This document shows, piece by piece, positions 1 through 9,884 of a stretch of DNA of 64,000 bases (within the stretch, counting starts at the first letter, position 1; the number at the start of each line of letters is the position of its first letter). The stretch comes from Filimonas zeae (GTDB taxonomy: Bacteria > Bacteroidota > Bacteroidia > Chitinophagales > Chitinophagaceae). The DNA lies in contig NZ_BMIB01000002.1 of assembly GCF_014641615.1 (NCBI RefSeq), positions 434,001 through 498,000 on the forward strand. The letters are read 5' to 3'. The position numbers and the translations under genes were made by a program. The notes below the pieces were generated by a model. It saw only the letters and a program-made list of their open reading frames with translations, was not told where the DNA came from and did no database searches.

Positions 1-1677
1 GTCACTGTCACTATAAAGAGAAGTTCCTCCGGCAGCATAAGCGCTTATCAGTATTTCGTTATCCCTGAAAGCAGTCGGCTTCAGAATAACTTTTGCACCA
101 TTACCAAGTATCAGTGTAGTTATTTGGGTTGTGTCATCATACAGTTGCTTAACAATTTCCCCCTGTGCAGGTAAACTGTCCAGTAAAGCAAGCGCAGATT
201 TTTCTTCCTGATAAGGCGTAACGTCAGCTTTTTCCACCTCTGCCATCCATCTTACAAAAGCAGCGCTATCCGGCAGCAAATGAGCATCTTTCTCAGGCGC
301 CAGCAACAGCAGGTCCCTGTTGGCCGCAGAAAACACAGACTTCGCATATTCCGAAATCTCTTTTGAGGAAATAGCAGGTATCATGTCCTTGGAAATGCGG
401 TACTCCTCCTCTATCCCGGGCGCAGCTTTTTCATGAAGAAACACACCGAGATAATCGTTCATAAGCACATCAGAAGATTGCTTTCCCTTTTCCAGGAACG
501 CAGCGCGCATTACCGTCAGATAATCCCTTTTAACACGCTCAATCTCTTCCTCTGTAAAACCAAACTGCACTGCTCTTTTGTTTTCAAGCCAGAGCGCTTT
601 AAACCCTTGTTCAATTGCTCCGGGCCGGGCAGAAAGATTCAGCGAGTAACTGTCCAGACCACCTATAAACTCCTCCACGCCTATTTCTCCTTTGATAAAA
701 GGAGCTGTGGCAGACATATTCAGGCGATAAAGACGCTGTGCCATCAGCCGGTTAAATATTTCCCTTACGAGCCAGGCACGATAATCATTTACGGTTTTCA
801 ATGCAGCACGTTGGTGCTTTATCAAAACACGCACCTCGGTAGATGCCATTTCCCGGTCTGTAACTTTTACAAAATGTGACTCCCCTGTCAACGGAATCCG
901 GTAAGCTGTTCTTTCCCGCGGACGTGCCGTAGTTTTCAGGTCGGAAAAAAGAAGCTTTACCTGCTTCTCCATCAAATCCACATCCACATCTCCCACAATG
1001 ATGATTGCCTGCAAATCAGGCCGGTACCAATCCCTGTAAAAAGACCTGATTTCCTGCGGACGGAATGTTTTTAATACCAGTTCGTTCCCGATAGGCATGC
1101 GGTAAGCATAGCGGGAGTGATTCAATATAACCGGCCAGTACACCCGCTGCATTCGCTCCTGTGCACCTTTGCCCAATCGTTTCTCCTCCAGTATCACCCC
1201 TCTTTCTTTATCAATTTCTGCTGTTTCCAGCTGCGCCTCCTGAGCCCAGTCTCTGATTACCTCAAAAGCCTTTGCCACAAGTACCGGATTGTCTGAGGGA
1301 ACAGGCAACTTATACACTGTTTCATCAAATCCTGTATAAGCATTCAGGTCAGCGCCAAAACGAATCCCGGATTTTTGCAGGTAATCTACCAGTTCATTTT
1401 TTTTAAAATGGGTAGTACCGTTAAAACTCATATGCTCCACAAAGTGAGCGAGGCCCTGTTGCTTATGTGTTTCCAGAATGGAACCCGCCTTCACGGCCAG
1501 ATAGAACAAAGCCCTTTTCTCCGGCGAATTATTGTGGCGGATATAATAAGAGAAGCCATTGGGCAGATGGCCCGTCCGCACTTTTGAATCCAACATCAGC
1601 TCTTGTGAGCAAACATGCAGCATGCCTGAAACCGCCAGCATTACAACAAGGCAGGCCCTATATAAATAAAAGTTCAT
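1..1677 (-). CDS. M16 family zinc peptidase (insulinase-like), C-terminus beyond the window
   Basis: This is the N-terminal 559 or so residues of an exported M16 metallopeptidase; the gene runs off the left edge. A hydrophobic leader (residues 1-24) precedes the mature protein. The inverted zinc motif HxxEH is visible as HFVEH at residues 78-82, followed about 70 residues later by the conserved ERGVILEE stretch that supplies the third metal ligand. M16 enzymes cut short peptides or processing intermediates inside a closed chamber, in the periplasm or outer envelope here. The ATG lies 3 bp after the stop of the thioredoxin gene upstream, so it is the last visible member of the SusCD operon. 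That context suggests it trims peptides imported by the SusCD pair; this is inference. Family assignment is secure, substrate unknown. Confidence 0.9.
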   Translation of the reverse strand, partial: MNFYLYRACLVVMLAVSGMLHVCSQELMLDSKVRTGHLPNGFSYYIRHNNSPEKRALFYLAVKAGSILETHKQQGLAHFVEHMSFNGTTHFKKNELVDYLQKSGIRFGADLNAYTGFDETVYKLPVPSDNPVLVAKAFEVIRDWAQEAQLETAEIDKERGVILEEKRLGKGAQERMQRVYWPVILNHSRYAYRMPIGNELVLKTFRPQEIRSFYRDWYRPDLQAIIIVGDVDVDLMEKQVKLLFSDLKTTARPRERTAYRIPLTGESHFVKVTDREMASTEVRVLIKHQRAALKTVNDYRAWLVREIFNRLMAQRLYRLNMSATAPFIKGEIGVEEFIGGLDSYSLNLSARPGAIEQGFKALWLENKRAVQFGFTEEEIERVKRDYLTVMRAAFLEKGKQSSDVLMNDYLGVFLHEKAAPGIEEEYRISKDMIPAISSKEISEYAKSVFSAANRDLLLLAPEKDAHLLPDSAAFVRWMAEVEKADVTPYQEEKSALALLDSLPAQGEIVKQLYDDTTQITTLILGNGAKVILKPTAFRDNEILISAYAAGGTSLYSDSD

Positions 1678-1680
1678 TAA

Positions 1681-2259
1681 TTATTCAATTATTTGCGTCA
1701 ATAAAACCTCCCGGCCGCCTTTTTGAAGCTTCATAGCGGCGTTAATAGTAAATTTTCCGGAGAGCAGCAACTGAACAACGGACTCATTAATACTTGCCGG
1801 TGTTGTTATCCAAACCAGCGTGTTATTCATAACTACAAATGTTCTCGGAAGCACAGAAGTACCGGAAGGCTTTAGCCATTTTTTATCAAAGTCGCTACCA
1901 CTTCCACCTGCGAAGGCAAAATTGAGCGTATAATGAGGCCACCTGTTCTCTATAAAGCTCCTTACTTTCTTTATATCATCCTCCATAACGCTTTGTGCAA
2001 TAAATACAATGTTCTGTCTGTATTTTGTACTTAATGTATCCAGATGAGGCATTGCCTCAATACATGGCTTACACCAGGTAGCCCAAAGCTCAATAATGTA
2101 TATTCTGGACGAATCAAATGCAGTAAAGCCCCTCCCTTTAATCCACTCTACATCAGGATACAGCGCCACTTTCTCCCCTTCGTCCAGATAATAACCCTGC
2201 GCGTGGGCAGACATCCCGGCAATAAGCACATGTATGATAAAACAGATAAAATACTTCAT
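1681..2259 (-). CDS. TlpA-like thioredoxin-fold protein, exported
   Basis: A 192-residue protein with a cleavable signal peptide (residues 1-20, ending AHA-Q) and a single thioredoxin-like domain. The redox motif WATWCKPC has its cysteines at residues 63 and 66, and is followed by the usual PHLDTL helix. The expected cis-proline is in the TSVLPRTFVV stretch. TlpA/ResA-type proteins reduce or exchange disulfides in periplasmic proteins. It sits 3 bp from the next gene upstream (another TlpA-like protein) and 3 bp from the M16 peptidase downstream, so it is co-transcribed. Its small size, lacking the long N-terminal domain of its neighbours, suggests a plain disulfide reductase serving this operon. 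Substrate unknown. Confidence 0.85.
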   Translation of the reverse strand: MKYFICFIIHVLIAGMSAHAQGYYLDEGEKVALYPDVEWIKGRGFTAFDSSRIYIIELWATWCKPCIEAMPHLDTLSTKYRQNIVFIAQSVMEDDIKKVRSFIENRWPHYTLNFAFAGGSGSDFDKKWLKPSGTSVLPRTFVVMNNTLVWITTPASINESVVQLLLSGKFTINAAMKLQKGGREVLLTQIIE

Positions 2260-2262
2260 AGT

Positions 2263-3516
2263 CTATTCCGGTTTACGGGAAAGTTCAATCATTGTAATAA
2301 GTTCCTTAACAAATGGCTCTGCGCCCGGAAAGCCTATCGTTCTAAACCGCATAACCCCATTTTTATCCAGTATAATTTTTGCAGGCAGCGGAAAAGCATT
2401 GTACGCATCAGATACTTTATGGTCTTTATCATACCATATAGAAAAGTGGTATCCCCGTTTTATCTGGTACTGTCCAATCCAGCTAACGATATCCGCCTTC
2501 TTCTCATGGGTATTAATCAGAAGAAACACAACGTTGCTGTCATTTCTGTATTTATCAATCACTGACTGCAGGGGTCTGAACGATGCCAGACAGGGGATAC
2601 ACCAGCTTGCCCAGAAATCCATCACCACCACCTTTCCTTTCAGATCGCCCGCACTCAGCCCGCGGCCGGAAGAATCATACAAAACGAACGCCGGACCAGG
2701 CAAATCCAGCATGTCGCGTCTCAAAGCAGCCACATAGGGCGATTCCCAGGCGACTTCATTTTTTGCCGCCAGGGCTGCCAGAGAATCATAATACAACCGG
2801 AATGAGCGGCCTTGCTTACTGATGTCTCTTCTGAAAATGGCTGCCAGTGACCGTCGCAGATAGTCAGCCGTATCCCCGGCAACGATACGTGCGGTTATAA
2901 AGGAATGCACTGCTTTGTAATCTCCCGAACTGGCAACGGCCACATAGTACAGATCATCAGGTAAACCCGACAGTACTGTTCCATTAATGGAATCGGTACC
3001 CTGACTGAAATAATAACAGGCAGAATCAAATTTTTCCTGCTTTGCAAGTATAAAGCCCATCATTCTGTTGGTAAGCTTCCAGCCCTTCAGAGCATTTTTT
3101 CTTTGAACTTCTGTAAGCGCTGCCGCCTGCTGTTTGCCGGAAGCGTAAAACGCCTTTTCCGTGAAATCTCTGGCAACCTGCATATGCTGCCCATTCAGAA
3201 AATAATACTTCGCCAGCATCAGATATGCTTCCGCCCTTGCATGAGTGGAATCCTTTACTACTGCGGCTATTGCAGAATCCGGCAAATCGAGCACCAGTGC
3301 GCGGTTAACTTCAAATTGCAGCTTCTGAAAGGGCGTCATCGGGACCAGCCCGATGACGCCTTCTGTAGGCTTAACAAAAGGCACCTGCATCACTTTCGGT
3401 GTATCTGTCACAGTAGCTGCTGCCTGTGGAGGCTGCGCATTCAGATTAGTAATGAATACCAACGCTATGGCCAATACGCAATGCTGACGGACAATCCGGT
3501 TATACAATGCACACAT
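2263..3516 (-). CDS. TlpA family disulfide reductase with long N-terminal helical domain
   Basis: A 417-residue exported protein. A hydrophobic leader at residues 12-27 (ending LNAQ) is followed by about 240 residues of alpha-helical sequence resembling tetratricopeptide-type repeats. A C-terminal thioredoxin domain has the active site WASWCIPC (Cys306 and Cys309) and an LPAKIILD cis-Pro loop. The architecture is common for Bacteroidota TlpA-like proteins encoded with SusCD pairs. It probably acts in the periplasm as a thiol-disulfide oxidoreductase. It is 2 bp from the preceding Cys-less paralogue and 3 bp from the following TlpA gene, so three thioredoxin-fold proteins are produced from one transcript. 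Confidence 0.87.
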   Translation of the reverse strand: MCALYNRIVRQHCVLAIALVFITNLNAQPPQAAATVTDTPKVMQVPFVKPTEGVIGLVPMTPFQKLQFEVNRALVLDLPDSAIAAVVKDSTHARAEAYLMLAKYYFLNGQHMQVARDFTEKAFYASGKQQAAALTEVQRKNALKGWKLTNRMMGFILAKQEKFDSACYYFSQGTDSINGTVLSGLPDDLYYVAVASSGDYKAVHSFITARIVAGDTADYLRRSLAAIFRRDISKQGRSFRLYYDSLAALAAKNEVAWESPYVAALRRDMLDLPGPAFVLYDSSGRGLSAGDLKGKVVVMDFWASWCIPCLASFRPLQSVIDKYRNDSNVVFLLINTHEKKADIVSWIGQYQIKRGYHFSIWYDKDHKVSDAYNAFPLPAKIILDKNGVMRFRTIGFPGAEPFVKELITMIELSRKPE

Positions 3517-3518
3517 AA

Positions 3519-4670
3519 CTATTTATTTATTGCTTTTCTGATATCACCAACAGGATCAACTGCCATATTTATGTCCCTGAGTATGATACGGCCGTCGGGA
3601 CCAATCAGATGCAATTGTGGTATCAGGCCGAAACTCAGATCATAAGCTTTCGCAACGGTACTCACCGGCCTGTTGTTTATTATACCATCCCTGTCTATCA
3701 GGTTTGTCCAACGGTTCATATTTGCATCTCTGAGAATTGCGTTCCATTCCGGTCCGGGGCCATTATAGAACACAGATACGATATGAAGACTATCACCGGC
3801 CAGTTGCTTATATATTCTGTTAAGCGCAAAGGAAAAACTTTCAAAAGGAGAAAAATTCCGGTACCAGAAACACAAGGCAACATATTTTCCTCTGAACGAG
3901 GAAAGTGCCACTTTAACACCAGCTGTATCGGGTAATGAAAAATCAACAGCAAGCTTTCCGGGCATTAATGACCGTGCAGTTTCCATTCTGCCAGCCAATG
4001 CCTTACCTGTCGCAGAGTTTCTGATCCGGGCAGAAAACTGCATAAATTCAGGCTCTACTTTATTCACATCGATTACTGCCGGCGCAACTTTTCTTAACCA
4101 GAGAATAAATGCAACAAAGCTTTCGGGATGTGTTTTAATAAACTCCTGCTGTACATCCTTTCTCTTCTTCGTAAGCTTCGAACCCTGTTCCATTACCTGC
4201 TTTAAGTTGTCTTCATCTTCCTCCAGCGTATACTTCTGGTACAAACTATCCAGTTTTTTTCCTTCATCGCCAATCAATTTCAGTTGGCCCATTAAGGTCA
4301 TATATTCCTGCTGAGAGGGACCTCCCTTCACTTCAGAACCAGTCAACCCGGCATTACCGCTCAACTCTGCCACCACACCCGGATCAAGGAAAAGCTCCTG
4401 CTGATCCATCTGAAGCCCCATCCCCTTCTTATCAGGGTTCAACACAAGACTGGCATGACAGGGCTCTGCGATCTTTTTTTCCCAATAAAAAATACCGTTT
4501 TTAACCGCTGCAGAATCTTTGGTATAACTGTTATCTGCATTCTGCACAGATATAAATACCATCCCATTCTGATCCGCCCCTAATCTTCCCTTTATACTGC
4601 AGGCCTTTTGAGCCTGCAGTTCTTTTCCAAGGGGAATGAGCACAACCCAAAACATGATTTTTCTGAGCAT
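3519..4670 (-). CDS. Thioredoxin-fold protein without the CXXC motif, DUF4369-like N-terminus
   Basis: An exported protein of 383 residues. The chosen start at 4670 gives a compact signal peptide (MLRKIMFWVV...ELQAQ) and is preceded by a good AGGAG ribosome site; an upstream ATG at 4712 would add 14 residues. The N-terminal half resembles the beta-rich DUF4369 region of Bacteroidota AhpC/TSA proteins, then a charged helix. The C-terminal thioredoxin fold keeps the SSFRGKYVALCFW strand and the cis-Pro loop (LIPQLHLIGPDG). At the place of W-C-x-P-C it reads FSPF (residues 273-276), so both redox cysteines are phenylalanine. It therefore cannot act as a normal disulfide reductase; a binding or scaffold role is possible but unproven. 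Co-transcribed with two intact TlpA-like genes. Confidence 0.82.
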   Translation of the reverse strand: MLRKIMFWVVLIPLGKELQAQKACSIKGRLGADQNGMVFISVQNADNSYTKDSAAVKNGIFYWEKKIAEPCHASLVLNPDKKGMGLQMDQQELFLDPGVVAELSGNAGLTGSEVKGGPSQQEYMTLMGQLKLIGDEGKKLDSLYQKYTLEEDEDNLKQVMEQGSKLTKKRKDVQQEFIKTHPESFVAFILWLRKVAPAVIDVNKVEPEFMQFSARIRNSATGKALAGRMETARSLMPGKLAVDFSLPDTAGVKVALSSFRGKYVALCFWYRNFSPFESFSFALNRIYKQLAGDSLHIVSVFYNGPGPEWNAILRDANMNRWTNLIDRDGIINNRPVSTVAKAYDLSFGLIPQLHLIGPDGRIILRDINMAVDPVGDIRKAINK

Positions 4671-4733
4671 AGCTCTCCTGCCCGGTCTGCACCAGTGAAT
4701 TTTCTCTACCATATTATTTTGTCTTTTATTTCA

Positions 4734-6188
4734 TTAAGGATTATCCTGGAATGCAGGATTGCTTTGTAACAACACCGGTGGCAGCTTCATCACCAACCGC
4801 TCAGGTTTAAGTGTATATATATCCTGTGTACCCGTAGTTCTGAACAAAGTATGCTGATGGGTTACCGAAGGAAAAACGGGGTCAACACTCATTCTCCTCA
4901 TATCGTCCCAGCGGTACCCCTCCTGTGCAAACTCCCTTTGCCTTTCCTCAAAAATGAACCTGATTAAGGCAAACTGATCACCTGCGGTTGCAGATTCAAT
5001 CTTCGAGTCTGAAGCCGGCATGCGCTTGCTCCGGAGAAATTCCACATCGCTAACAGCACCTGGAAGATCATTTAACCGTGCTTTTACTTCTGCACGCAAC
5101 AGATACAGTTCTGCCATTTGTACGCCGATGAATACATATTTAAGCGCATATTTTCTGATTCTTCCACCAGAAATGACTGCCCCGCTGGAAAACTTATTGG
5201 AATACAACTGTAACCGCAGGTCCGTAGACTTAAATAACGCCTGTGTCTCATGGCTTAACACAAGACCGTCGCTGCTTGTACCCGTGCCGGTAGACGATCC
5301 ACCAGTAGCGGTTCTGGCCAGCACACATTCTTTCATATCCGAAGGCGTATTACCCGGATATTTCGGGCCAAAAAAAGTAATAGGCAAAAAGCTGCCACCA
5401 GCTGCCAGTGTTACATTGTAATCATACAGTGACGGGGCTGTTGCCCAGGAGCTGATTGCCAAAAAGCAATTATCCAGATGTTTTAGCGCCTCAGCAGGCA
5501 TTCCCATATACACGTATACTTTCCCCAACAATCCTTCTGCAGCGGCACGTGACATCCTTGTCTGAATGGCATTCTGAACCGGCAGGTCGGGTATGGCAGC
5601 ATTGAGATCGCTGATAATAAAGTCATACATTTCCTGAACGGTTCCGCGGGAAAAATCATTTCGGGTTACATCAGCGGTTGTAATTACAGGAAAGCCAGGA
5701 TCAGTTGCAGCAGTGGCCTGAACATAGGGTTTTGCATACAGATTAATCAGCTGAAAATTCAACCATGCGCGGTTTGCCAGCGCTTCTGCCCTCAACGCAC
5801 GTTTTTGCGTTTCAGTACCTTCTGAAGAAGACATCACCTCAGAAGCAGTTTTATTGCACGCATAGATGTTCGCCATCAGAGATGCCAGCTCGCGCGGGTT
5901 ATCCGTCGGTTTGTAAACATCAGCAAGCCATTGAAACATTGACTTTGTGGTAGCGAGGGAGTATTGGAATTCAGTTTCTTCCGCCGCCACATCATCGCCC
6001 ATTACCAGACCCGGAAAGCCAAATGTATAATCGTACATATTAACACTGTTCATCAGCAGGTCATAATCAGCGGTCTTAGTTGCAATGAGATTTCCTTTGG
6101 GAGTAATCTCCAGGAAACTTTTCCGGCAGGATGCTGCAACTGCAAAAAGCAGCAGCGTTGTGCAAATAGTTTTCATATATCGTAACAT
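4734..6188 (-). CDS. SusD/RagB-family outer-membrane nutrient-binding lipoprotein
   Basis: The surface lipoprotein partner of the SusC transporter just upstream. With the ATG at 6188 the protein is 484 residues and begins with a lipoprotein signal ending AVAASC, the cysteine being the lipid anchor. An open frame extends to a GTG at 6230 but would overlap the susC stop at 6205, so the ATG 16 bp after that stop is preferred. Helical TPR-like segments are followed by the family hallmark near the C-terminus, REFAQEGYRWDDMRR. SusD proteins close over SusC as a lid and capture ligand. Ligand cannot be told from sequence; the operon carries a peptidase and thioredoxins but no glycosidase, pointing to peptide or protein-derived substrate (inference). 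Confidence 0.93.
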   Translation of the reverse strand: MLRYMKTICTTLLLFAVAASCRKSFLEITPKGNLIATKTADYDLLMNSVNMYDYTFGFPGLVMGDDVAAEETEFQYSLATTKSMFQWLADVYKPTDNPRELASLMANIYACNKTASEVMSSSEGTETQKRALRAEALANRAWLNFQLINLYAKPYVQATAATDPGFPVITTADVTRNDFSRGTVQEMYDFIISDLNAAIPDLPVQNAIQTRMSRAAAEGLLGKVYVYMGMPAEALKHLDNCFLAISSWATAPSLYDYNVTLAAGGSFLPITFFGPKYPGNTPSDMKECVLARTATGGSSTGTGTSSDGLVLSHETQALFKSTDLRLQLYSNKFSSGAVISGGRIRKYALKYVFIGVQMAELYLLRAEVKARLNDLPGAVSDVEFLRSKRMPASDSKIESATAGDQFALIRFIFEERQREFAQEGYRWDDMRRMSVDPVFPSVTHQHTLFRTTGTQDIYTLKPERLVMKLPPVLLQSNPAFQDNP

Positions 6189-6204
6189 AACTGTAACCAT
6201 GGGA

Positions 6205-9200
6205 TTAAAAATTAACGTTGAGGCCAACACTATACGTGTGTTTATAGGGAGGAATGAAACGGATTCCGGAACTCAGGTCGTGATACTCGGGATCAATATT
6301 GAGCGAATTCTTCCTCCACACCATAAAGTTTCCTGCCTGTACATACACAGACGCCGACGCAATTCCCGCCTTATCCAGCAGTTGCCGTGGAAATTGCCAG
6401 GAAAGCGTAACATCACGCAGCTTTATATAAGACGCACTAACTACATTGGTATTGGCATACCTGTAGTAATCCAGGTTTCGTGTAGAAACGAAAGGATTTT
6501 CTGAGGCAACATATCCCGGTATGTCGGTAGTAAGTTCATCTCCGGCTTTCTGCCAGCGTTTCAGCAAATCCGGATGCAGGTTGCCCGTAAAGGTTCCCGG
6601 ATTACCCATTATCCGGCCTGTATAGAAAGAATTTATATCCTTTCTCATTACGTGGCCAAGGTTATACACCATGTTGCAGGTAAGTGAAAAACGCCTAAAC
6701 CGGAAATTGTTTGAAAAACCACCGTTGAATACCGGTACAGTGGTTCCTGCATACACCACATCATCTACCTGAGCAGCATTGGGGCCGGATGTTTTACTGC
6801 CATCAGCTTTAATGATCTGAGGGTTACCCGCGTTATCAAGCCCCGCATACCGGTAAGCAAATAGCGGCGACATCCTTAACCCCTTCAGATAAAAAGCACT
6901 CACCTTCTCTGCTGCAGTTGTAGGAGCAGGTGATGCTCCCTGATAGGAAACCAGCCTATTATTATTGTAACTGAATGTGAGCGTTGTATTCCACTCAAAC
7001 AAACGCTCTCTTACATTTACAGATTTCACCATTGCCTCAAAGCCTTTATTTACCAGTTGCCCTATGTTGCCATTTATTTTATAGTACCCGGTAAGGATAT
7101 TGGCCGGCATTGAACCCAGCAAATCAGTGGTATTCTTATAATAAAAATCAAGACTTCCGCTGATCCTGGATTTTACTGCAGCAAAGTCCAGACCGGCGTT
7201 GTACGTTTTAGTGGATTCCCAGCTTAACAAAGGATTTGACGGCAGATTAACGCGTACGCCTGTACCGGCTACAGCGGGATTCATGGGGAATTCAACCACG
7301 AGAATATCATCGATAGCTGCGGAACCGGTATAGGGAGAATTGCCCGTGATACCATAAGTAACCCTTAAAGCCAGGTTGTCTATCCATTTAGCCGGTTGTA
7401 AAAAAGATTCCCGGCTCATATTCCATTTGCCACCGATGCTGTATACAGGCTTATTCTGAGCAGACGTACTGGCTCCAAATAAGTTACTGTGATCAACTCT
7501 CCAGCTTACATCCAGGTTATACTTATCATTATAAGTATAACCAGCCAATGCGAAATAAGATTCATATCTGGATGTTTCTTCGTGTCTTGTCATTGTCTGG
7601 TCAGAAAGCACACTGCGAAAGCTGGACACGGCACCTATAATTCCCTTGCTTAACACTCCGTAATCTATATAAGGACTTGTCTGCAGATCGTAATTATAGC
7701 CCCTCGTAATCATATTGGTACCATACATGAACGTTTCCCTGGCCTCGTGGCCTGCCTGCAGAGATAAACGATCCTTATTGTTTCGCAGCCGGGTGTTATA
7801 GATCAGCTGGTTGCGGACTGTCCAGCTGCGCTGTTCATTGTATGTTTGCGTATACGTTCCGCCGGTAAGCGGCAGATAATATACCGGCACAGAAGCGGCG
7901 GAAGGCGCCACCGTAAAATCCAATGCCTGCCTTCTTACACGGTAAGCATCGTGATCCATATAATCATACGTAGTTCCCGGGGCCTTTTGAAAGCCATAAG
8001 TGCCTTGAAAACTGAGGCCTTTCATCAGTTGTATAGTGATATCTCCTGTGATATTGGCAGCAATATTATTGGTTCGGCTGAATCCGTCATTTCTCTCGCT
8101 AACGGGATCATAGTCCAGATTAATTCTGCTGCGGGCCTGATAATCTGCCCGTGTTTCCGGTGTAAGGCCCTGAACAAAATTCATTTTCAGACTCCTGCCC
8201 TGTTCATCCTGAAATAACTGATAAGGAATAAAACTATTATTGCTGAAATCGGGTAAATTCACAGACTTACGCACAGTATTATTCAGGCTGGTGAATAAAG
8301 ATGCCTTCAGCCATTTTGTGATGGTCATATCCTGGTTAAGGGTTATCCGGTATGTCTTATCAGATTGTCCCACACCGAAAGCATGAATATCTGTGTAGGC
8401 AAGAGATCCGTAAAATGCATAGTTGGCGGACCCGCCAGACACGGATAAAGTATGATTGGCCGTGTAAGCATTCCGGAAAAATAAGTCACGGATCTGAGAC
8501 CGGTTATCAAGCCCAGCGAGGCTATCCAGCGCTTTAGTTACCTGGTCAGCGGTCAGCTTCCCTCTGTAACCATCATACATAATCTGATCATGGGGAGCCA
8601 CATAAGAGGTACCCAGCGTTGCATAAGGAAACTGAACAGGATTGAACAATTGTTTAGCTACCGTGATATACTGACTGCTATTCATTACATTGGAATATCC
8701 CTGGTCCGGCTTGCCCATAAAGTTGACAAATCCGTTATAGCTCACCTTAAGTTTGCTGCCCCTGTTACCGGATTTGGTGGTAACAACTATTACTCCATTT
8801 GCGGCCCTCGCACCCCATATAGCCGTGGCAGCTGCATCTTTCAGCACGGAAATATCAGCTATATCATTAGGGTTAATTGTATTAAAGTCAACAACAGGCA
8901 ACCCATTTACTACATACAGGGGGTCTGTTGATAGTGCCACACTGCTCTGGCCCCTGACAAGACTTTTTTGCGTAGTGTTGCCGTTACCATACCTTGAGCT
9001 ATTAGCACCTCCGCCGGTGTTCACTACCCCGGAAGTTCCGGAAACAACCGTTAAACCTGGCACCAGTCCATCCAGACGGGAAATTACATCCATACTGCCG
9101 GTCCGTTCCTCAAACACCTTCATATCAGGCTTTGCAAAGGAACCTGTAGCACGCTCCCTGCTTAATTTCTGGTAACCGGTTGAAACAAAAACTTCTTCCA

Positions 9201-9828
9201 TTTTATTAGCTGCCGGCTTCAGCCGCACCGCATAAATCTGATTAGCGTTTACAGCAATAGTATCAGATTCATAGCCAATAAAAGAAAAAATAAGCTGTCC
9301 ATCAATAGGTACATTCATCGCCATAAACGCACCATTGTCAGCTGTTACTGTAACGGCTCCGGTCAGCTGTTCCGTAATGGAAGCACCGGGAAGTGGCCTG
9401 TTATCCACCCCGGATACGGTGCCGCTGATCGAAATGGTTGGAGCGGCGGCGGCAGGTCCGCCCACCGTTTCGGTTACAGAATTGCCCTCCGCTTTGCTAC
9501 TGACAACAATTACCCCGCGGGTAATGGTATATTTTACCGGCTGTCCGGTAAATATTTCGTTCAGCGCCTGTTCAATCGTTACATTCCTCAGTTTTACCGT
9601 CACGGGCCGGCAGTCTTTAATTGTCCGTCCATTATAAAGAATGCGGAGTCCGCTTTTCTCTTTCAGCTGCTCCAGTACAGCCGCCATTGGCTGCCCTTTA
9701 ACAGTAATAGATATATTGTTCTGCGCTTTTGCAGAAACAGAAAACAAAAAAAACAGCGCGAGGATGAATATCCCCCTGGCAGCGGACATACGATATTCCG
9801 TGCTGTTGTAAGAGTTAGTTTTGTACAT
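6205..9828 (-). CDS. SusC/RagA-family TonB-dependent outer-membrane transporter with STN domain
   Basis: A 1207-residue TonB-dependent transporter. Order of parts: signal peptide (about residues 14-36, ending AKAQ); an STN domain (about 40-110) of the kind that contacts a FecR anti-sigma protein; a carboxypeptidase-regulatory-like beta domain (about 130-210); the plug with the SusC-type motif GVVNTGGG and the VLKDAAATAIWGARAANGVIVVTTK block (about 230-350); then the long barrel ending in aromatic NVNF. SusC and SusD form an energised import complex in the outer membrane. The STN domain and the FecR gene 102 bp upstream indicate trans-envelope signalling control, although no ECF sigma gene is visible next to fecR. 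Length and motifs are typical. Confidence 0.95.
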   Translation of the reverse strand: MYKTNSYNSTEYRMSAARGIFILALFFLFSVSAKAQNNISITVKGQPMAAVLEQLKEKSGLRILYNGRTIKDCRPVTVKLRNVTIEQALNEIFTGQPVKYTITRGVIVVSSKAEGNSVTETVGGPAAAAPTISISGTVSGVDNRPLPGASITEQLTGAVTVTADNGAFMAMNVPIDGQLIFSFIGYESDTIAVNANQIYAVRLKPAANKMEEVFVSTGYQKLSRERATGSFAKPDMKVFEERTGSMDVISRLDGLVPGLTVVSGTSGVVNTGGGANSSRYGNGNTTQKSLVRGQSSVALSTDPLYVVNGLPVVDFNTINPNDIADISVLKDAAATAIWGARAANGVIVVTTKSGNRGSKLKVSYNGFVNFMGKPDQGYSNVMNSSQYITVAKQLFNPVQFPYATLGTSYVAPHDQIMYDGYRGKLTADQVTKALDSLAGLDNRSQIRDLFFRNAYTANHTLSVSGGSANYAFYGSLAYTDIHAFGVGQSDKTYRITLNQDMTITKWLKASLFTSLNNTVRKSVNLPDFSNNSFIPYQLFQDEQGRSLKMNFVQGLTPETRADYQARSRINLDYDPVSERNDGFSRTNNIAANITGDITIQLMKGLSFQGTYGFQKAPGTTYDYMDHDAYRVRRQALDFTVAPSAASVPVYYLPLTGGTYTQTYNEQRSWTVRNQLIYNTRLRNNKDRLSLQAGHEARETFMYGTNMITRGYNYDLQTSPYIDYGVLSKGIIGAVSSFRSVLSDQTMTRHEETSRYESYFALAGYTYNDKYNLDVSWRVDHSNLFGASTSAQNKPVYSIGGKWNMSRESFLQPAKWIDNLALRVTYGITGNSPYTGSAAIDDILVVEFPMNPAVAGTGVRVNLPSNPLLSWESTKTYNAGLDFAAVKSRISGSLDFYYKNTTDLLGSMPANILTGYYKINGNIGQLVNKGFEAMVKSVNVRERLFEWNTTLTFSYNNNRLVSYQGASPAPTTAAEKVSAFYLKGLRMSPLFAYRYAGLDNAGNPQIIKADGSKTSGPNAAQVDDVVYAGTTVPVFNGGFSNNFRFRRFSLTCNMVYNLGHVMRKDINSFYTGRIMGNPGTFTGNLHPDLLKRWQKAGDELTTDIPGYVASENPFVSTRNLDYYRYANTNVVSASYIKLRDVTLSWQFPRQLLDKAGIASASVYVQAGNFMVWRKNSLNIDPEYHDLSSGIRFIPPYKHTYSVGLNVNF

Positions 9829-9884
9829 TTGATTGAAGAGTTAAATGAAAAATCGGTCAACATCCGTTTTTTGTGCTCTTTTGC

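Noticed and set aside
433..879. 148-residue plus-strand ORF
   Set aside because: It lies on the strand opposite the M16 peptidase, is rich in Lys, His, Cys and Phe, and has no family features; it is a shadow frame.
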